Positions 43,425 to 50,990 of a stretch of DNA of 64,000 bases are shown here, piece by piece; within the stretch, counting starts at the first letter, position 1; each line of letters opens with the position of its first letter. The notes beneath the pieces are model-generated. The model searched no databases and was not told the DNA's origin. It saw only the letters and a list, made by a program, of their open reading frames with translations. The translations under genes and the position numbers were made by a program. The stretch covers positions 1-64,000 of the forward strand of contig CANRCF010000032.1 of assembly GCA_947629045.1 (NCBI GenBank), written 5' to 3'. Source of the DNA: an uncultured Clostridia bacterium (GTDB lineage Bacteria > Bacillota > Clostridia > TANB77 > CAG-508).

Positions 43425-43450
43425 CATAACAGTAGAGGTGCAAAGTAATA

Positions 43451-43804
43451 ATGTATAAAATTATTTTTTATCAAAATACAAAGGGTATAAGTGATGTAGA
43501 AAATTATATAAATGAACTAAGAAAAAATAAAAATTACAAAGATAATAAAATTAAATTAAATAAAATTATAGCATATATTGATTTACTGTCACAAAATGGA
43601 TTATCGTTAGGAGAGCCATATATAAAACATTTAGGGCAGAATATATGGGAACTAAGACCACTAAGAGATAGAATACTTTTTGCTAGTTTAGATAATAATA
43701 CATTTATATTATTAAATGTTTTTATGAAAAAAACTCAAAAAACACCTCAAAGAGAAATAGAAAAGGCAAAAAAATTATTAAACTATTATAGAAATAGAAG
43801 TTGA
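43451..43804 (+). CDS. HigB/RelE-like toxin (phage Gp49-like, DUF891)
   Basis: A 117-residue basic protein. IWELRPLRDRILFASLDNNT followed by FILLNVFMKKTQKTPQREIE is the pattern of DUF891/Gp49-like HigB toxins, whose members cut mRNA on the ribosome. The positions of the R and K residues in LRPLRDR and MKKTQKTP fit the active-site strand. AGAGGTG precedes the ATG. The XRE antitoxin gene lies 163 bases downstream, giving the toxin-first order of higBA units. Activity is inferred from the family. It sits between envelope genes and plsC with its own promoters, so it is probably an independent insertion. Confidence 0.85.
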   Translation: MYKIIFYQNTKGISDVENYINELRKNKNYKDNKIKLNKIIAYIDLLSQNGLSLGEPYIKHLGQNIWELRPLRDRILFASLDNNTFILLNVFMKKTQKTPQREIEKAKKLLNYYRNRS

Positions 43805-43876
43805 TTGGCTTGAAAATAATTTAATATTCATAATTTTATATGTGATTTTTAGAAAAAAAGAAAGTAATAAAAACAA

Positions 43877-43905
43877 TTGACTTATGATAACTTATATGTT
43901 ATCAT
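43877..43905 (+). promoter_or_regulatory. Antitoxin promoter with embedded palindrome
   Basis: TTGACT (43877-43882) and TATCAT (43900-43905) have a 17-base spacer. ATGATAAC (43884-43891) and GTTATCAT (43898-43905) form a perfect inverted repeat reaching over the -10 box, a fitting site for autorepression by the XRE protein. Confidence 0.65.
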
Positions 43906-43967
43906 AAATATATAACAAAGTAATAACTATACTTAGCATAAGTAATTATATTGGAGGTTAATTTAGT

Positions 43968-44255
43968 ATGAGTAAAGAAGAATTAACTTGGGAAAAAGTA
44001 AGAAAAAATTTAAAGCTTACACCAGAAGAGGAAGAAGAAATAAGGCTTGAAATGGACATAATAAAAGCAACAATAGAGGCAAGAAAAAAGAATAATCTTA
44101 CACAAAGGCAGTTAAGTGAGAAAAGTGGTGTAAGCCAACCGGTCATTGCGAGAATTGAAAAAAATGTAAATTCTCCACAAGCCAGTACTCTTATAAAGTT
44201 ACTATATCCTATGGGGTATACATTAAGAGTAGTTCCACTTGAAGAAACAAGATAA
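43968..44255 (+). CDS. XRE-family antitoxin (HigA-like)
   Basis: A 95-residue protein with an N-terminal acidic helix region and an HTH-XRE domain: NNLTQRQLSEKSGVSQPVIA then RIEKNVNSPQASTLIKLLYP. This is the usual antitoxin for Gp49-like toxins: it blocks the toxin and represses the operon. GGAGG lies about 10 bases before the ATG. Unlike most higBA pairs the two genes are not overlapping; a separate promoter with a palindrome gives the antitoxin its own transcription. Confidence in the HTH family is high, in pairing with the toxin moderate to high. Confidence 0.88.
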   Translation: MSKEELTWEKVRKNLKLTPEEEEEIRLEMDIIKATIEARKKNNLTQRQLSEKSGVSQPVIARIEKNVNSPQASTLIKLLYPMGYTLRVVPLEETR

Positions 44256-44342
44256 AATTGTTAAAAACTTTGAATTAAAATATACACAAATATATTAAAT
44301 ATGATATAATAAGCAAAACAATAACGAAAGGTAATAAAACAA

Positions 44343-44930
44343 ATGATTAGAAAAGTAGCCATTTTTTTTGTACGTTTATTTTGCCTAATTGTATTTAGAG
44401 TAAAAAAAGTAGGAGAAGAAAATATAAAAAAAGAAGGGGCATATATTATTTGTGCAAATCATAGGTCTAACTGGGATCCGCCAATTTTAGTTTCATCAAC
44501 TAAAAGGCTTACTTATGTAATGGCAAAAGAAGAATTATTTAAAAATAATCTTATAAAATGGTTTGCAAAAAAATGCTGTGTTTTTCCAGTAAAAAGGGGA
44601 AAAATGGACTTAGAATCCATGAAATTTGCTTTAAAAATACTAAAAGATGGACAAATTTTAGTAATATTCCCAGAGGGAACTAGAAATGGTTTAAGTAAAA
44701 ATGGAAGGGCACAAAATGGTGCAGCCTTCATGGCACTAAGAACAGGGGTGCCTGTAATACCAGTAGGTGTGCAAGGAACATTAAAGCCATTTCATAAAAT
44801 AAAATTGAATTATGGAAAGCCATTAGATTTTAGTGAATATAAAACAAACAAGCCAGAAAAAGAGCTATTAGATAAAGTAAGCAAAGAGATTATGGATAAC
44901 ATAATTATGTTGACAAACGAAGAAATATAA
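44343..44930 (+). CDS. plsC: 1-acyl-sn-glycerol-3-phosphate acyltransferase
   Basis: A 195-residue membrane-associated enzyme that acylates lysophosphatidic acid to phosphatidic acid in phospholipid synthesis. The NHRSNWDPP motif (HX4D, catalytic), FPVKRGKMD, FPEGTRNGLSK and VPVIPVGVQG are all present, and the length is normal for short PlsC proteins. A hydrophobic N-terminus anchors it. AACGAAAGG lies before the ATG. TATAAT at 44305 could be a -10 box, but I see no good -35 at the right spacing. The typA promoter overlaps the last codons of this gene. Confidence 0.92.
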   Translation: MIRKVAIFFVRLFCLIVFRVKKVGEENIKKEGAYIICANHRSNWDPPILVSSTKRLTYVMAKEELFKNNLIKWFAKKCCVFPVKRGKMDLESMKFALKILKDGQILVIFPEGTRNGLSKNGRAQNGAAFMALRTGVPVIPVGVQGTLKPFHKIKLNYGKPLDFSEYKTNKPEKELLDKVSKEIMDNIIMLTNEEI

Positions 44931-44938
44931 AGTATAAT
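44910..44938 (+). promoter_or_regulatory. Consensus typA promoter overlapping the end of plsC
   Basis: TTGACA (44910-44915) and TATAAT (44933-44938) with a 17-base spacer. The -35 box is inside the plsC coding region, and the -10 is just after its stop codon. Confidence 0.85.
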
Positions 44939-44975
44939 AGTAATGTTGTGAAAAAATAGAAAAGAGGAAGCAAAA

Positions 44976-46799
44976 ATGAACAATCAAAATATAAGAAATA
45001 TTGCAATAATTGCACACGTAGACCATGGAAAAACAACATTAGTTGATGGTCTTTTAAAACAAAGTCATGTATTTAGAGATAATGAACAAGTAGCTGAAAG
45101 AGTTATGGATTCAGGTGATATTGAAAAAGAAAGAGGAATTACCATCTTAGCTAAAAATACATCTGTTATGTATAACGGAATTAAAATAAATATAGTAGAT
45201 ACACCAGGTCACGCTGATTTTGGTGGAGAAGTAGAACGTGTACTTAAAATGGTAGATGGTGTACTTTTATTAGTTGATGCTTTTGAAGGACCAATGCCAC
45301 AGACAAGAGAGGTGCTTAAAAAGTCTTTAGCACTTAATTTAAAACCAATAGTTGTTATAAATAAAATAGATAGACCAGGTGCAAATCCATTAAAAGTAGT
45401 AGACCAAGTATTAGAATTATTTATAGAGTTAAATGCAAATGACGAGCAATTAGATTTTCCAGTTATATATGCATCTGCAAAAAATGGAATTGCTAAAATG
45501 CATTTAGAAGATGAAAGTGACAATGTAACTTGTATTTTTGATACAATAATTGACACCATTCAAGCACCAAAATGTGATACAGAAGGAACTATGCAAATGC
45601 TAGTATCAAACATAGATTATGACGATTACTTAGGTAGAATTGCAGTAGGTAGAGTTGAGCGTGGAACAATAAAAGCTGGAATGAATGTAGCTATTTGCAA
45701 AAAGGACGATAAAGTAACACAAGGAAAAATTGCAAAACTATTTACTTACCAAGGTTTAAAAAGAACAGAAGTAGAAGAAGTAGGTGCAGGAGATATTGTT
45801 TGTATATCTGGTATACCAGATATTAATATAGGTGAAACAGTTTGCGATAGTAATAATCCAGAAAAAATAGATTTCGTAGACATTGATGAACCAACAGTAT
45901 CAATGACATTTAGTGTTAATAATGGCCCATTTGCAGGAAAAGAAGGACAATTTGTTACTTCAAGACATATTAGAGATAGATTATTCAAAGAATTAGAGAG
46001 AAATGTAAGTTTACGTGTAAAAGAAACAGATTCTCCTGATAGCTTTGAAGTATGTGGACGTGGAGAACTTCATTTATCAGTTTTAATTGAAACAATGAGA
46101 AGAGAAGGCTTTGAACTTTTAGTATCTCGTCCAAAAGTTATTATAAAAGAAATAGATGGTGTAAAATCAGAGCCAATAGAAAGATTAGTTGTAAATGTTC
46201 CAGATGACTGTATAGGAAATGTAATTGAAAAATTAGGAAGAAGAAAAGCTGAAATGATTAATATGGAACCAGCAGAAGCGGGCCATACAAAGGTAGAATT
46301 TAAAATTCCAGCAAGAGGTTTAATTGGATATCGTACAGAGTTCTTAACAGATACAAAAGGTGAAGGAACAATGAACAGCGTATTTGAAGGATATGAACCA
46401 TACAAAGGTGAAATTCAAGCAAGAACTAGAGGTGTACTTGTTGCATTCGAACAAGGAACATCTATCACTTATGGTTTATACAATGCACAAGAAAGAGGAG
46501 AGCTTTTAATTGGAGCAGGTGTTGAAGTATATGAAGGAATGATAGTAGGAATTAACTCTAGAAATGAAGATATTTCAATAAATGTATGTAAAGAAAAACA
46601 CTTAACAAATACAAGAGCATCTGGTTCAGATGAAGCACTTCGTTTAGTACCACCAGTTCAAATGTCATTAGAAAAAGCAATAGAATTTATAGCAGAAGAT
46701 GAATTAGTAGAAGTAACACCAAAAAATATTCGTTTAAGAAAGAAAATATTAGATAATAAAACAAGAGAAAGAATGGCAAGAAGAACAGTATCTGAATAA
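44976..46799 (+). CDS. typA: Ribosome-associated translational GTPase TypA/BipA
   Basis: A 607-residue GTPase related to elongation factors, important for ribosome assembly and stress adaptation. G motifs are AHVDHGKTTLVDGLL (G1), RGITI (G2), VDTPGHADFGGE (G3) and VINKIDRPGA (G4). The C-terminal TypA-specific region holds RGLIGYRTEFLTDTKGEGTM and TNTRASGSDEALRLVPP. Length is typical. AGAGGAAG precedes the ATG, and a perfect sigma-A promoter lies at 44910-44938. The gene is followed after 13 bases by a tiny ORF and yrrM, possibly in one transcript. Confidence 0.97.
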   Translation: MNNQNIRNIAIIAHVDHGKTTLVDGLLKQSHVFRDNEQVAERVMDSGDIEKERGITILAKNTSVMYNGIKINIVDTPGHADFGGEVERVLKMVDGVLLLVDAFEGPMPQTREVLKKSLALNLKPIVVINKIDRPGANPLKVVDQVLELFIELNANDEQLDFPVIYASAKNGIAKMHLEDESDNVTCIFDTIIDTIQAPKCDTEGTMQMLVSNIDYDDYLGRIAVGRVERGTIKAGMNVAICKKDDKVTQGKIAKLFTYQGLKRTEVEEVGAGDIVCISGIPDINIGETVCDSNNPEKIDFVDIDEPTVSMTFSVNNGPFAGKEGQFVTSRHIRDRLFKELERNVSLRVKETDSPDSFEVCGRGELHLSVLIETMRREGFELLVSRPKVIIKEIDGVKSEPIERLVVNVPDDCIGNVIEKLGRRKAEMINMEPAEAGHTKVEFKIPARGLIGYRTEFLTDTKGEGTMNSVFEGYEPYKGEIQARTRGVLVAFEQGTSITYGLYNAQERGELLIGAGVEVYEGMIVGINSRNEDISINVCKEKHLTNTRASGSDEALRLVPPVQMSLEKAIEFIAEDELVEVTPKNIRLRKKILDNKTRERMARRTVSE

Positions 46800-46812
46800 A
46801 TAGGAGTAATCT

Positions 46813-46929
46813 ATGGATTCAAAAGCTATAAAAAATGTTCCAATATGGGAATTGGATAAAGTAAAGCCATCAAATTCAGAAAATACAGTTTTAGAAAGTA
46901 GATTACAAAGTGAACATGATGAAAGATAG
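46813..46929 (+). CDS. Small hypothetical ORF, 38 residues
   Basis: Not in the ORF track. ATG 46813, with TAGGAG about 7 bases upstream, opens 38 codons reading MDSKAIKNVPIWELDKV and ending QSEHDER. It lies directly after typA and just before yrrM. The good ribosome site and tight fit between two genes suggest it is translated. It resembles no family I know; it may be a regulatory upstream ORF, the remnant of a longer gene, or a real small protein. There is no membrane segment. Confidence 0.4.
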   Translation: MDSKAIKNVPIWELDKVKPSNSENTVLESRLQSEHDER

Positions 46930-46945
46930 ATACAAAGAAGGAAGA

Positions 46946-47539
46946 ATGATGAATGAATTAGAACTTCAAAAAATAAAAGAAAAAGCATTAGAAGACAAAA
47001 TTCCAATTATCATGGATGATACATTAGAAGTAGTACAAAAATTATTACAAGAACAAAAACCAAATAAAATACTAGAAATAGGAACAGCAGTTGGCTATTC
47101 TGCCATCTGCTTTTCTAAATATTTAAGTGAAAATGGAAAAATAGATACAATTGAAAGAGATACTGAAAGAGTAAAAGAAGCAAGAGAAAATATAAAAAAG
47201 GCAGAAGTAGAAGATAAAATTAACATATATGAAGGAGATGCAGTAGAAATCTTGCCAAATCTTACAGACAAATATGATGTTGTATTTATAGATGCTGCAA
47301 AAGGCAAATATCCATTTTTCTTAAAAGAAGCTATGAGAATGCTAAATGAAAATGGACTAATTATAGCAGATAATGTTCTATATAAAGGCTATGTAATGAG
47401 TGATTATAACAAGCATAAACAACGTACAGCAGTAAGAAATTTAAGAGAATATATAAGTGAAATTACTGAAAATCCTAATTTAAAAACTGAAATTTTAGAA
47501 GTAGGAGATGGACTTAGCATTTCAAGAAAAATAGGTTAA
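46946..47539 (+). CDS. SAM-dependent O-methyltransferase (YrrM-like)
   Basis: About 197 residues with the class I methyltransferase fold. ILEIGTAVGYSAICFSKYL is the SAM-binding motif I, IDTIERDTERVKEAREN motif II, and YDVVFIDAAKGKYPFFLKEA the metal-binding, catechol-type region. Members of this COMT-like family (YrrM, TrmR) modify wobble uridine in tRNA in some bacteria. AAGAAGGAAG precedes ATG 46946; the track's GTG at 46910 overlaps the small ORF. In Bacillus yrrM precedes the U32 peptidase genes, and here a U32 gene follows after an inserted minus-strand gene. Confidence 0.85.
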   Translation: MMNELELQKIKEKALEDKIPIIMDDTLEVVQKLLQEQKPNKILEIGTAVGYSAICFSKYLSENGKIDTIERDTERVKEARENIKKAEVEDKINIYEGDAVEILPNLTDKYDVVFIDAAKGKYPFFLKEAMRMLNENGLIIADNVLYKGYVMSDYNKHKQRTAVRNLREYISEITENPNLKTEILEVGDGLSISRKIG

Positions 47540-47547
47540 AAAAAATT

Positions 47548-47576
47548 AAACATATAGGTTTTCTATATGTTTAGCT
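47548..47576. terminator. Hairpin between convergent genes
   Basis: AAACATATA and TATATGTTT are perfect 9-base arms around GGTTTTC. The A-run before and short T-run after suggest a weak bidirectional terminator for yrrM and the minus-strand membrane gene. Confidence 0.55.
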
Positions 47577-47591
47577 TATATAAGTTTTATT

Positions 47592-48131
47592 TTATATAGT
47601 GTAACGAATACAAGATAAAACAGTATCTATAAAGCAAGTTCCACATAGCAAATATAAAACTGATACTTGAAGCATATAAGGAATTTTAGATAAAACTAAA
47701 TTTATTTTCTTTTTTAAAAAAGGGAAAATGTGATTTATAAAAAGAATTGATATAATTCCCCAAGCAAGAAAATAAAAAAGACCAATACGACCATTCAAAT
47801 TCATGAATTCACCAGTATAATCCCACCAGTGCATAGCAAACAATGCTTCTAAACAATAGCTTACAACATATTCAAATGCAGAAAAGATAACACCTGCATA
47901 TATAAAAAGTTTAAAGTCTTGCTTTTTATATTTATGTAGAAACATTATAAGCATTAAACCACCAAAACCATAAATAGGGCAAAGAGGACCAAATAGAAAA
48001 CCTCGTTTAGAATAATAACCTAATTTAAAAAAACAAAATACAGTTTCAAGTAACCAGCCTAAAAATGAAAATAAAAAGAAATATAAAATTAAAAATTGTA
48101 TTTTGTTTAGTCTTATTTTCTTTTTCTCCAT
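47592..48131 (-). CDS. Putative ABC-transporter type IV membrane protein (CmpB-like, PF06541)
   Basis: A 179-residue protein with five or so membrane helices. FSFLGWLLETVFCFFKLGYY then SKRGFLFGPLCPIYGFGGL is the hallmark of the small family annotated as ABC-transporter type IV; CLEALFAMHWWDYTG follows. No ATPase is adjacent, so a transport role is unproven. The gene is on the minus strand and interrupts what would otherwise be the yrrM-U32 pair. Starting at ATG 48131 it has a weak purine-rich ribosome site (AGGGGTGATTTT, read on its strand). Confidence 0.8.
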   Translation of the reverse strand: MEKKKIRLNKIQFLILYFFLFSFLGWLLETVFCFFKLGYYSKRGFLFGPLCPIYGFGGLMLIMFLHKYKKQDFKLFIYAGVIFSAFEYVVSYCLEALFAMHWWDYTGEFMNLNGRIGLFYFLAWGIISILFINHIFPFLKKKINLVLSKIPYMLQVSVLYLLCGTCFIDTVLSCIRYTI

Positions 48132-48209
48132 AATTAAAAATCACCCCTAATTACTGCTTAATAATATCAAATTTTTTGGAAAAAGTAAATAAGAATTGGA
48201 AATAGAATA

Positions 48210-48237
48210 TTGACAAAGTTCGACAGAAAATTATAAA
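48210..48237 (+). promoter_or_regulatory. Promoter of the U32 peptidase gene
   Basis: TTGACA (48210-48215) and TATAAA (48232-48237) are 16 bases apart. A reverse Spo0A-like box, TTCGACA (48219-48225), lies in the spacer, but a single copy is not informative. The rest of the 48132-48369 gap shows nothing else. Confidence 0.6.
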
Positions 48238-48369
48238 TTAATATAAAGGCATATAGTTAAAAATTCTTCAGATAATATTAAAAGAAAAGTATTAAAAGAA
48301 TTAAAAATATAAAAATAGAGTAAGCTTAGAAATATAAAACTTAGAATAAGAGAAACGGAGAATTAGTAG

Positions 48370-49779
48370 ATGGAAAATTTAAAAAAGCCAGAGCTATTAG
48401 CACCAGCAGGTTCTTTTGAAAAAGCAAAAACAGCATTTTTGTATGGAGCAGATGCTGTATATTGTGGAACAGGTGCACTTTCATTAAGAAGTAGAGCAGA
48501 AGTAAATAATGATGATTTAGCAAAAACAATTAAATATGCACATAGTATAGGAAAAAAAGTTTATGCAACAATTAACATTTATGCTTGGGATAGCTATTAT
48601 GAAGAAATAAAAAAACAAGCCATCATGCTAAACGACTTAAAAGTAGATGCAATAATAGCTTCAGATGGTGGCGTAATAGAAGTTTTAAAGAAGTATGCAC
48701 CAGATGTAGCAATACACGTTAGCACACAAGCCAATACTGTAAGTTACCATTCTGCTAATTTTTGGTACAAAAATGGTGCAAGTAGAGTTATATTAGGTAG
48801 AGAATTAAGCAAAGCTCAAATATTAGAAATAATGGAGAACAAAGAAAAAGATCTAGAAGTAGAAATGTTTGTACATGGGGCAATATGTTTCGGATATTCT
48901 GGAAGATGCTTTTTAAGTGACTTTTTGGCAAGTAGGAGTGCAAACTTGGGCGACTGTGCACAAAGCTGTAGATGGGCATATAATGTTTATGTAGAAGAAA
49001 ATAATAATCCGGGAAATTTAATGCCTGTAGAATATGATGAAAAAGGCACATACATATTTTCTTCTAAGGACTTATGCTTAATAAAAGAGATTCCAGAAAT
49101 TATAGAAATGGGAATAGATAGCTTAAAGATAGAAGGAAGACTAAAAACGGAATATTATCTAGCATCAGTTGTAAATGCATACAGAAATGCAATAGATGAT
49201 TACATGAAAAATTCAAAAGAATATGATGCAAGTAAGTATCTAAAAGAACTAGAAAAAACAAAAACAAGAGGATTAACAACATTTTACTTTAATGATAGAA
49301 ACAATAAGGACTTCCAAGAATATGAAGGAAAACAATACAATCCAGATTATGAATTTGGAGGAAAAGTATTAGACGATTCAAATTTAGAAAATGAAAAAGA
49401 GAAAACAAATTTATATAATAATGAAGCATTAAAAGAAAAAAACGAGAAATTAAATAATGAAGAAAAAATAAAAGAATTAAATAATGAAGAAAAAGTAAAA
49501 GAATTAAACAATGAAGGAAAAATTAAAGCAAAAGAAAATGAGGAAAGCCAAGATAAAAAATACCTAATTGAAATTAGAAATAAGTTGACAGTAGGCGACG
49601 AAATGGAAATCTTAATACCTGGGCAAATAGAAACAATAAGCTTCAAAATAGAACATTTATGGGATTCAGAAACAAACGAAGAAGTTACAACAGTAAATCC
49701 GGGAAAAGCAGGACAAACTATTTTAATGAATTTACCAATTAATGTAGAAGCGGGTTGGATACTTAGAAGAAAGAAATAA
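48370..49779 (+). CDS. U32 family peptidase/hydroxylase-type protein
   Basis: A 469-residue member of the U32 family. It begins KPELLAPAGSFEKAKTAFLYGAD; the family signature EMFVHGAICFGYSGRCFLS is followed by further cysteines (GDCAQSCRW) that likely bind an iron-sulfur cluster. Relatives such as YrrN/YrrO act in RNA modification (RlhA, TrhP) or proteolysis. An unusual feature is a Lys/Glu-rich insert near residues 345-400 containing three 9-residue repeats (ELNNEEKIK type), before a C-terminal beta-domain (VGDEMEILIPGQIETISF). CGGAG precedes the ATG. Confidence 0.88.
   Translation: MENLKKPELLAPAGSFEKAKTAFLYGADAVYCGTGALSLRSRAEVNNDDLAKTIKYAHSIGKKVYATINIYAWDSYYEEIKKQAIMLNDLKVDAIIASDGGVIEVLKKYAPDVAIHVSTQANTVSYHSANFWYKNGASRVILGRELSKAQILEIMENKEKDLEVEMFVHGAICFGYSGRCFLSDFLASRSANLGDCAQSCRWAYNVYVEENNNPGNLMPVEYDEKGTYIFSSKDLCLIKEIPEIIEMGIDSLKIEGRLKTEYYLASVVNAYRNAIDDYMKNSKEYDASKYLKELEKTKTRGLTTFYFNDRNNKDFQEYEGKQYNPDYEFGGKVLDDSNLENEKEKTNLYNNEALKEKNEKLNNEEKIKELNNEEKVKELNNEGKIKAKENEESQDKKYLIEIRNKLTVGDEMEILIPGQIETISFKIEHLWDSETNEEVTTVNPGKAGQTILMNLPINVEAGWILRRKK
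49447..49527 (+). repeat. Three 27-bp tandem repeats inside the U32 gene
   Basis: Three head-to-tail copies of a 27-base unit (GAATTAAATAATGAAGAAAA...), each coding for a variant of ELNNEEKIK, lie in frame. Copies 1 and 2 are nearly identical; copy 3 has several changes. Copy number can vary without frameshift. Confidence 0.9.
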
Positions 49780-49825
49780 TATTAATATAAGCTGAAAATT
49801 TAGAAGAAAAAAATAGTATTAATAT

Positions 49826-49882
49826 AAAGCTGAAAACACTAAGTTTTGCAAGTAAAAAACATAGTATTTCAGCTTTTAATTT
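49826..49882. terminator. Bidirectional terminator between the U32 and DUF368 genes
   Basis: AAAGCTGAAA (49826-49835) and TTTCAGCTTT (49867-49876) are perfect 10-base arms, with extra inner pairing, followed by TAATTTTC. Convergent genes end on both sides. Confidence 0.65.
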
Positions 49883-49892
49883 TCACTAATAA

Positions 49893-50718
49893 TTAATTAG
49901 CTTCTAAGTTTTCAAATTTTAATCCAACAAAAAAGCCTAAAACAAGTAATAGAAGTGAAATTAATCCTTCTAAATTAAAACTAAATCCGAGGATATATAA
50001 CCAAAACTGAACCTAGCACAAAACCAATAATCATATAAAAAGTATGTGAATAATAATTAGCAAATAAAAATTGAATAGCCTTTAAAAAAATAATAGAACC
50101 AATAACTAATCCAATTGCCATAGGAAATAAAACTGAAATATTTACACTAGAAATAGCATTTAAATAAATAGAATATACACCTAAGCACATTAAGATAACA
50201 CTACTACTAATACCAGGAATAACAATTCCAACAGACATAATAAACCCAGATAAAATGAAATACAAAAAGTTATTATTTAAATTACTACTGGCTAGAGTCA
50301 TGTTAAGCGATTGTGATAAAAACTTTTCAAGCCCAATAGATAAAAGTCCAATCAAAAAAGCAAAAGCTAAAAATATAAGGTAATGAAGGCGAAAACCTTT
50401 AGAATTATTAGCTCTTTTACACAAAACAGGTATGCTACCAATAATTAAACCAATAAAACAAAACTTAGTTGGCATTGGATAAAAAGTAAACAAAAAATTA
50501 AGCAATTTTCCAACTAAAAAGATACCAGTAAGTGCACCAAGGAAAAAAGGCAAAAGAAAAATAAAATTCTTCTTAAAGTCTTTAAATATATTTAAAACAC
50601 TATTTACTAACTTTTCGTAAATGCCAAAAATTACACAAAATACACCACTGCTAATACCGGGTAAAATAGCACCAGAACCAATTAAAATACCTTTACAATA
50701 ATTTAATAAAAAGTTCAT
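49893..50718 (-). pseudogene. DUF368 membrane protein with a C-terminal frameshift
   Basis: From ATG 50718 the minus strand codes for a DUF368 protein (ILIGSGAILPGISSGVFCVI, GIVIPGISSSVILMCLGVY) with eight or so membrane helices. The track ORF ends at 49981 after ...VLVIYPRI. In another frame the expected family ending GFSFNLEGLISLLLLVLGFF continues with VGLKFENLEAN to a stop at 49893. The break is one extra base in CCTCGGATTT (minus strand, near 49989); CCTGGATTT would join both parts. DUF368 and related DUF368/DedA-like proteins have been linked to undecaprenyl-phosphate recycling, so loss would matter. A sequencing or assembly indel is equally possible. Confidence 0.78.
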
Positions 50719-50793
50719 ATATTTTTAAAACCAACCTTTATTTGTTTATTTTAAAGGTATATGCAAAAAGTTAAAAAAAATTCGCAAAAAACA

Positions 50794-50822
50794 TTGACAA
50801 AAACGAGAATAGCCTTTATAAT
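50794..50822 (+). promoter_or_regulatory. Consensus promoter of tRNA-Gly
   Basis: TTGACA (50794-50799), a 17-base spacer and TATAAT (50817-50822), 32 bases before the mature tRNA. Confidence 0.85.
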
Positions 50823-50854
50823 TATATCTGTTCCAAACAAAAAACTAAATACTT

Positions 50855-50928
<74 letters not shown>

Positions 50929-50933
50929 AGTTA

Positions 50934-50972
50934 AAAAACTTACGAACTTTAAAAGTTTCGTAAGTTTTTTTA
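50934..50972. terminator. Terminator after tRNA-Gly, also serving the minus-strand gene
   Basis: AAAAAACTTACGAA and its near-complement TTTCGTAAGTTTTTT form a long stem around CTTTAAAAG and end in a T-tract on the + strand; on the - strand the A-run becomes a T-tract. Confidence 0.85.
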
Positions 50973-50990
50973 TATGAAACTAATAATCTA

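Noticed and set aside
43451-44255. Prophage remnant because of the Gp49-like toxin
   Set aside because: No integrase, structural phage gene or attachment repeats nearby; a toxin-antitoxin pair explains it.
49474-49527. Tandem repeats as a possible CRISPR array
   Set aside because: Units are contiguous without spacers and code in frame; no CRISPR array or cas gene was seen.
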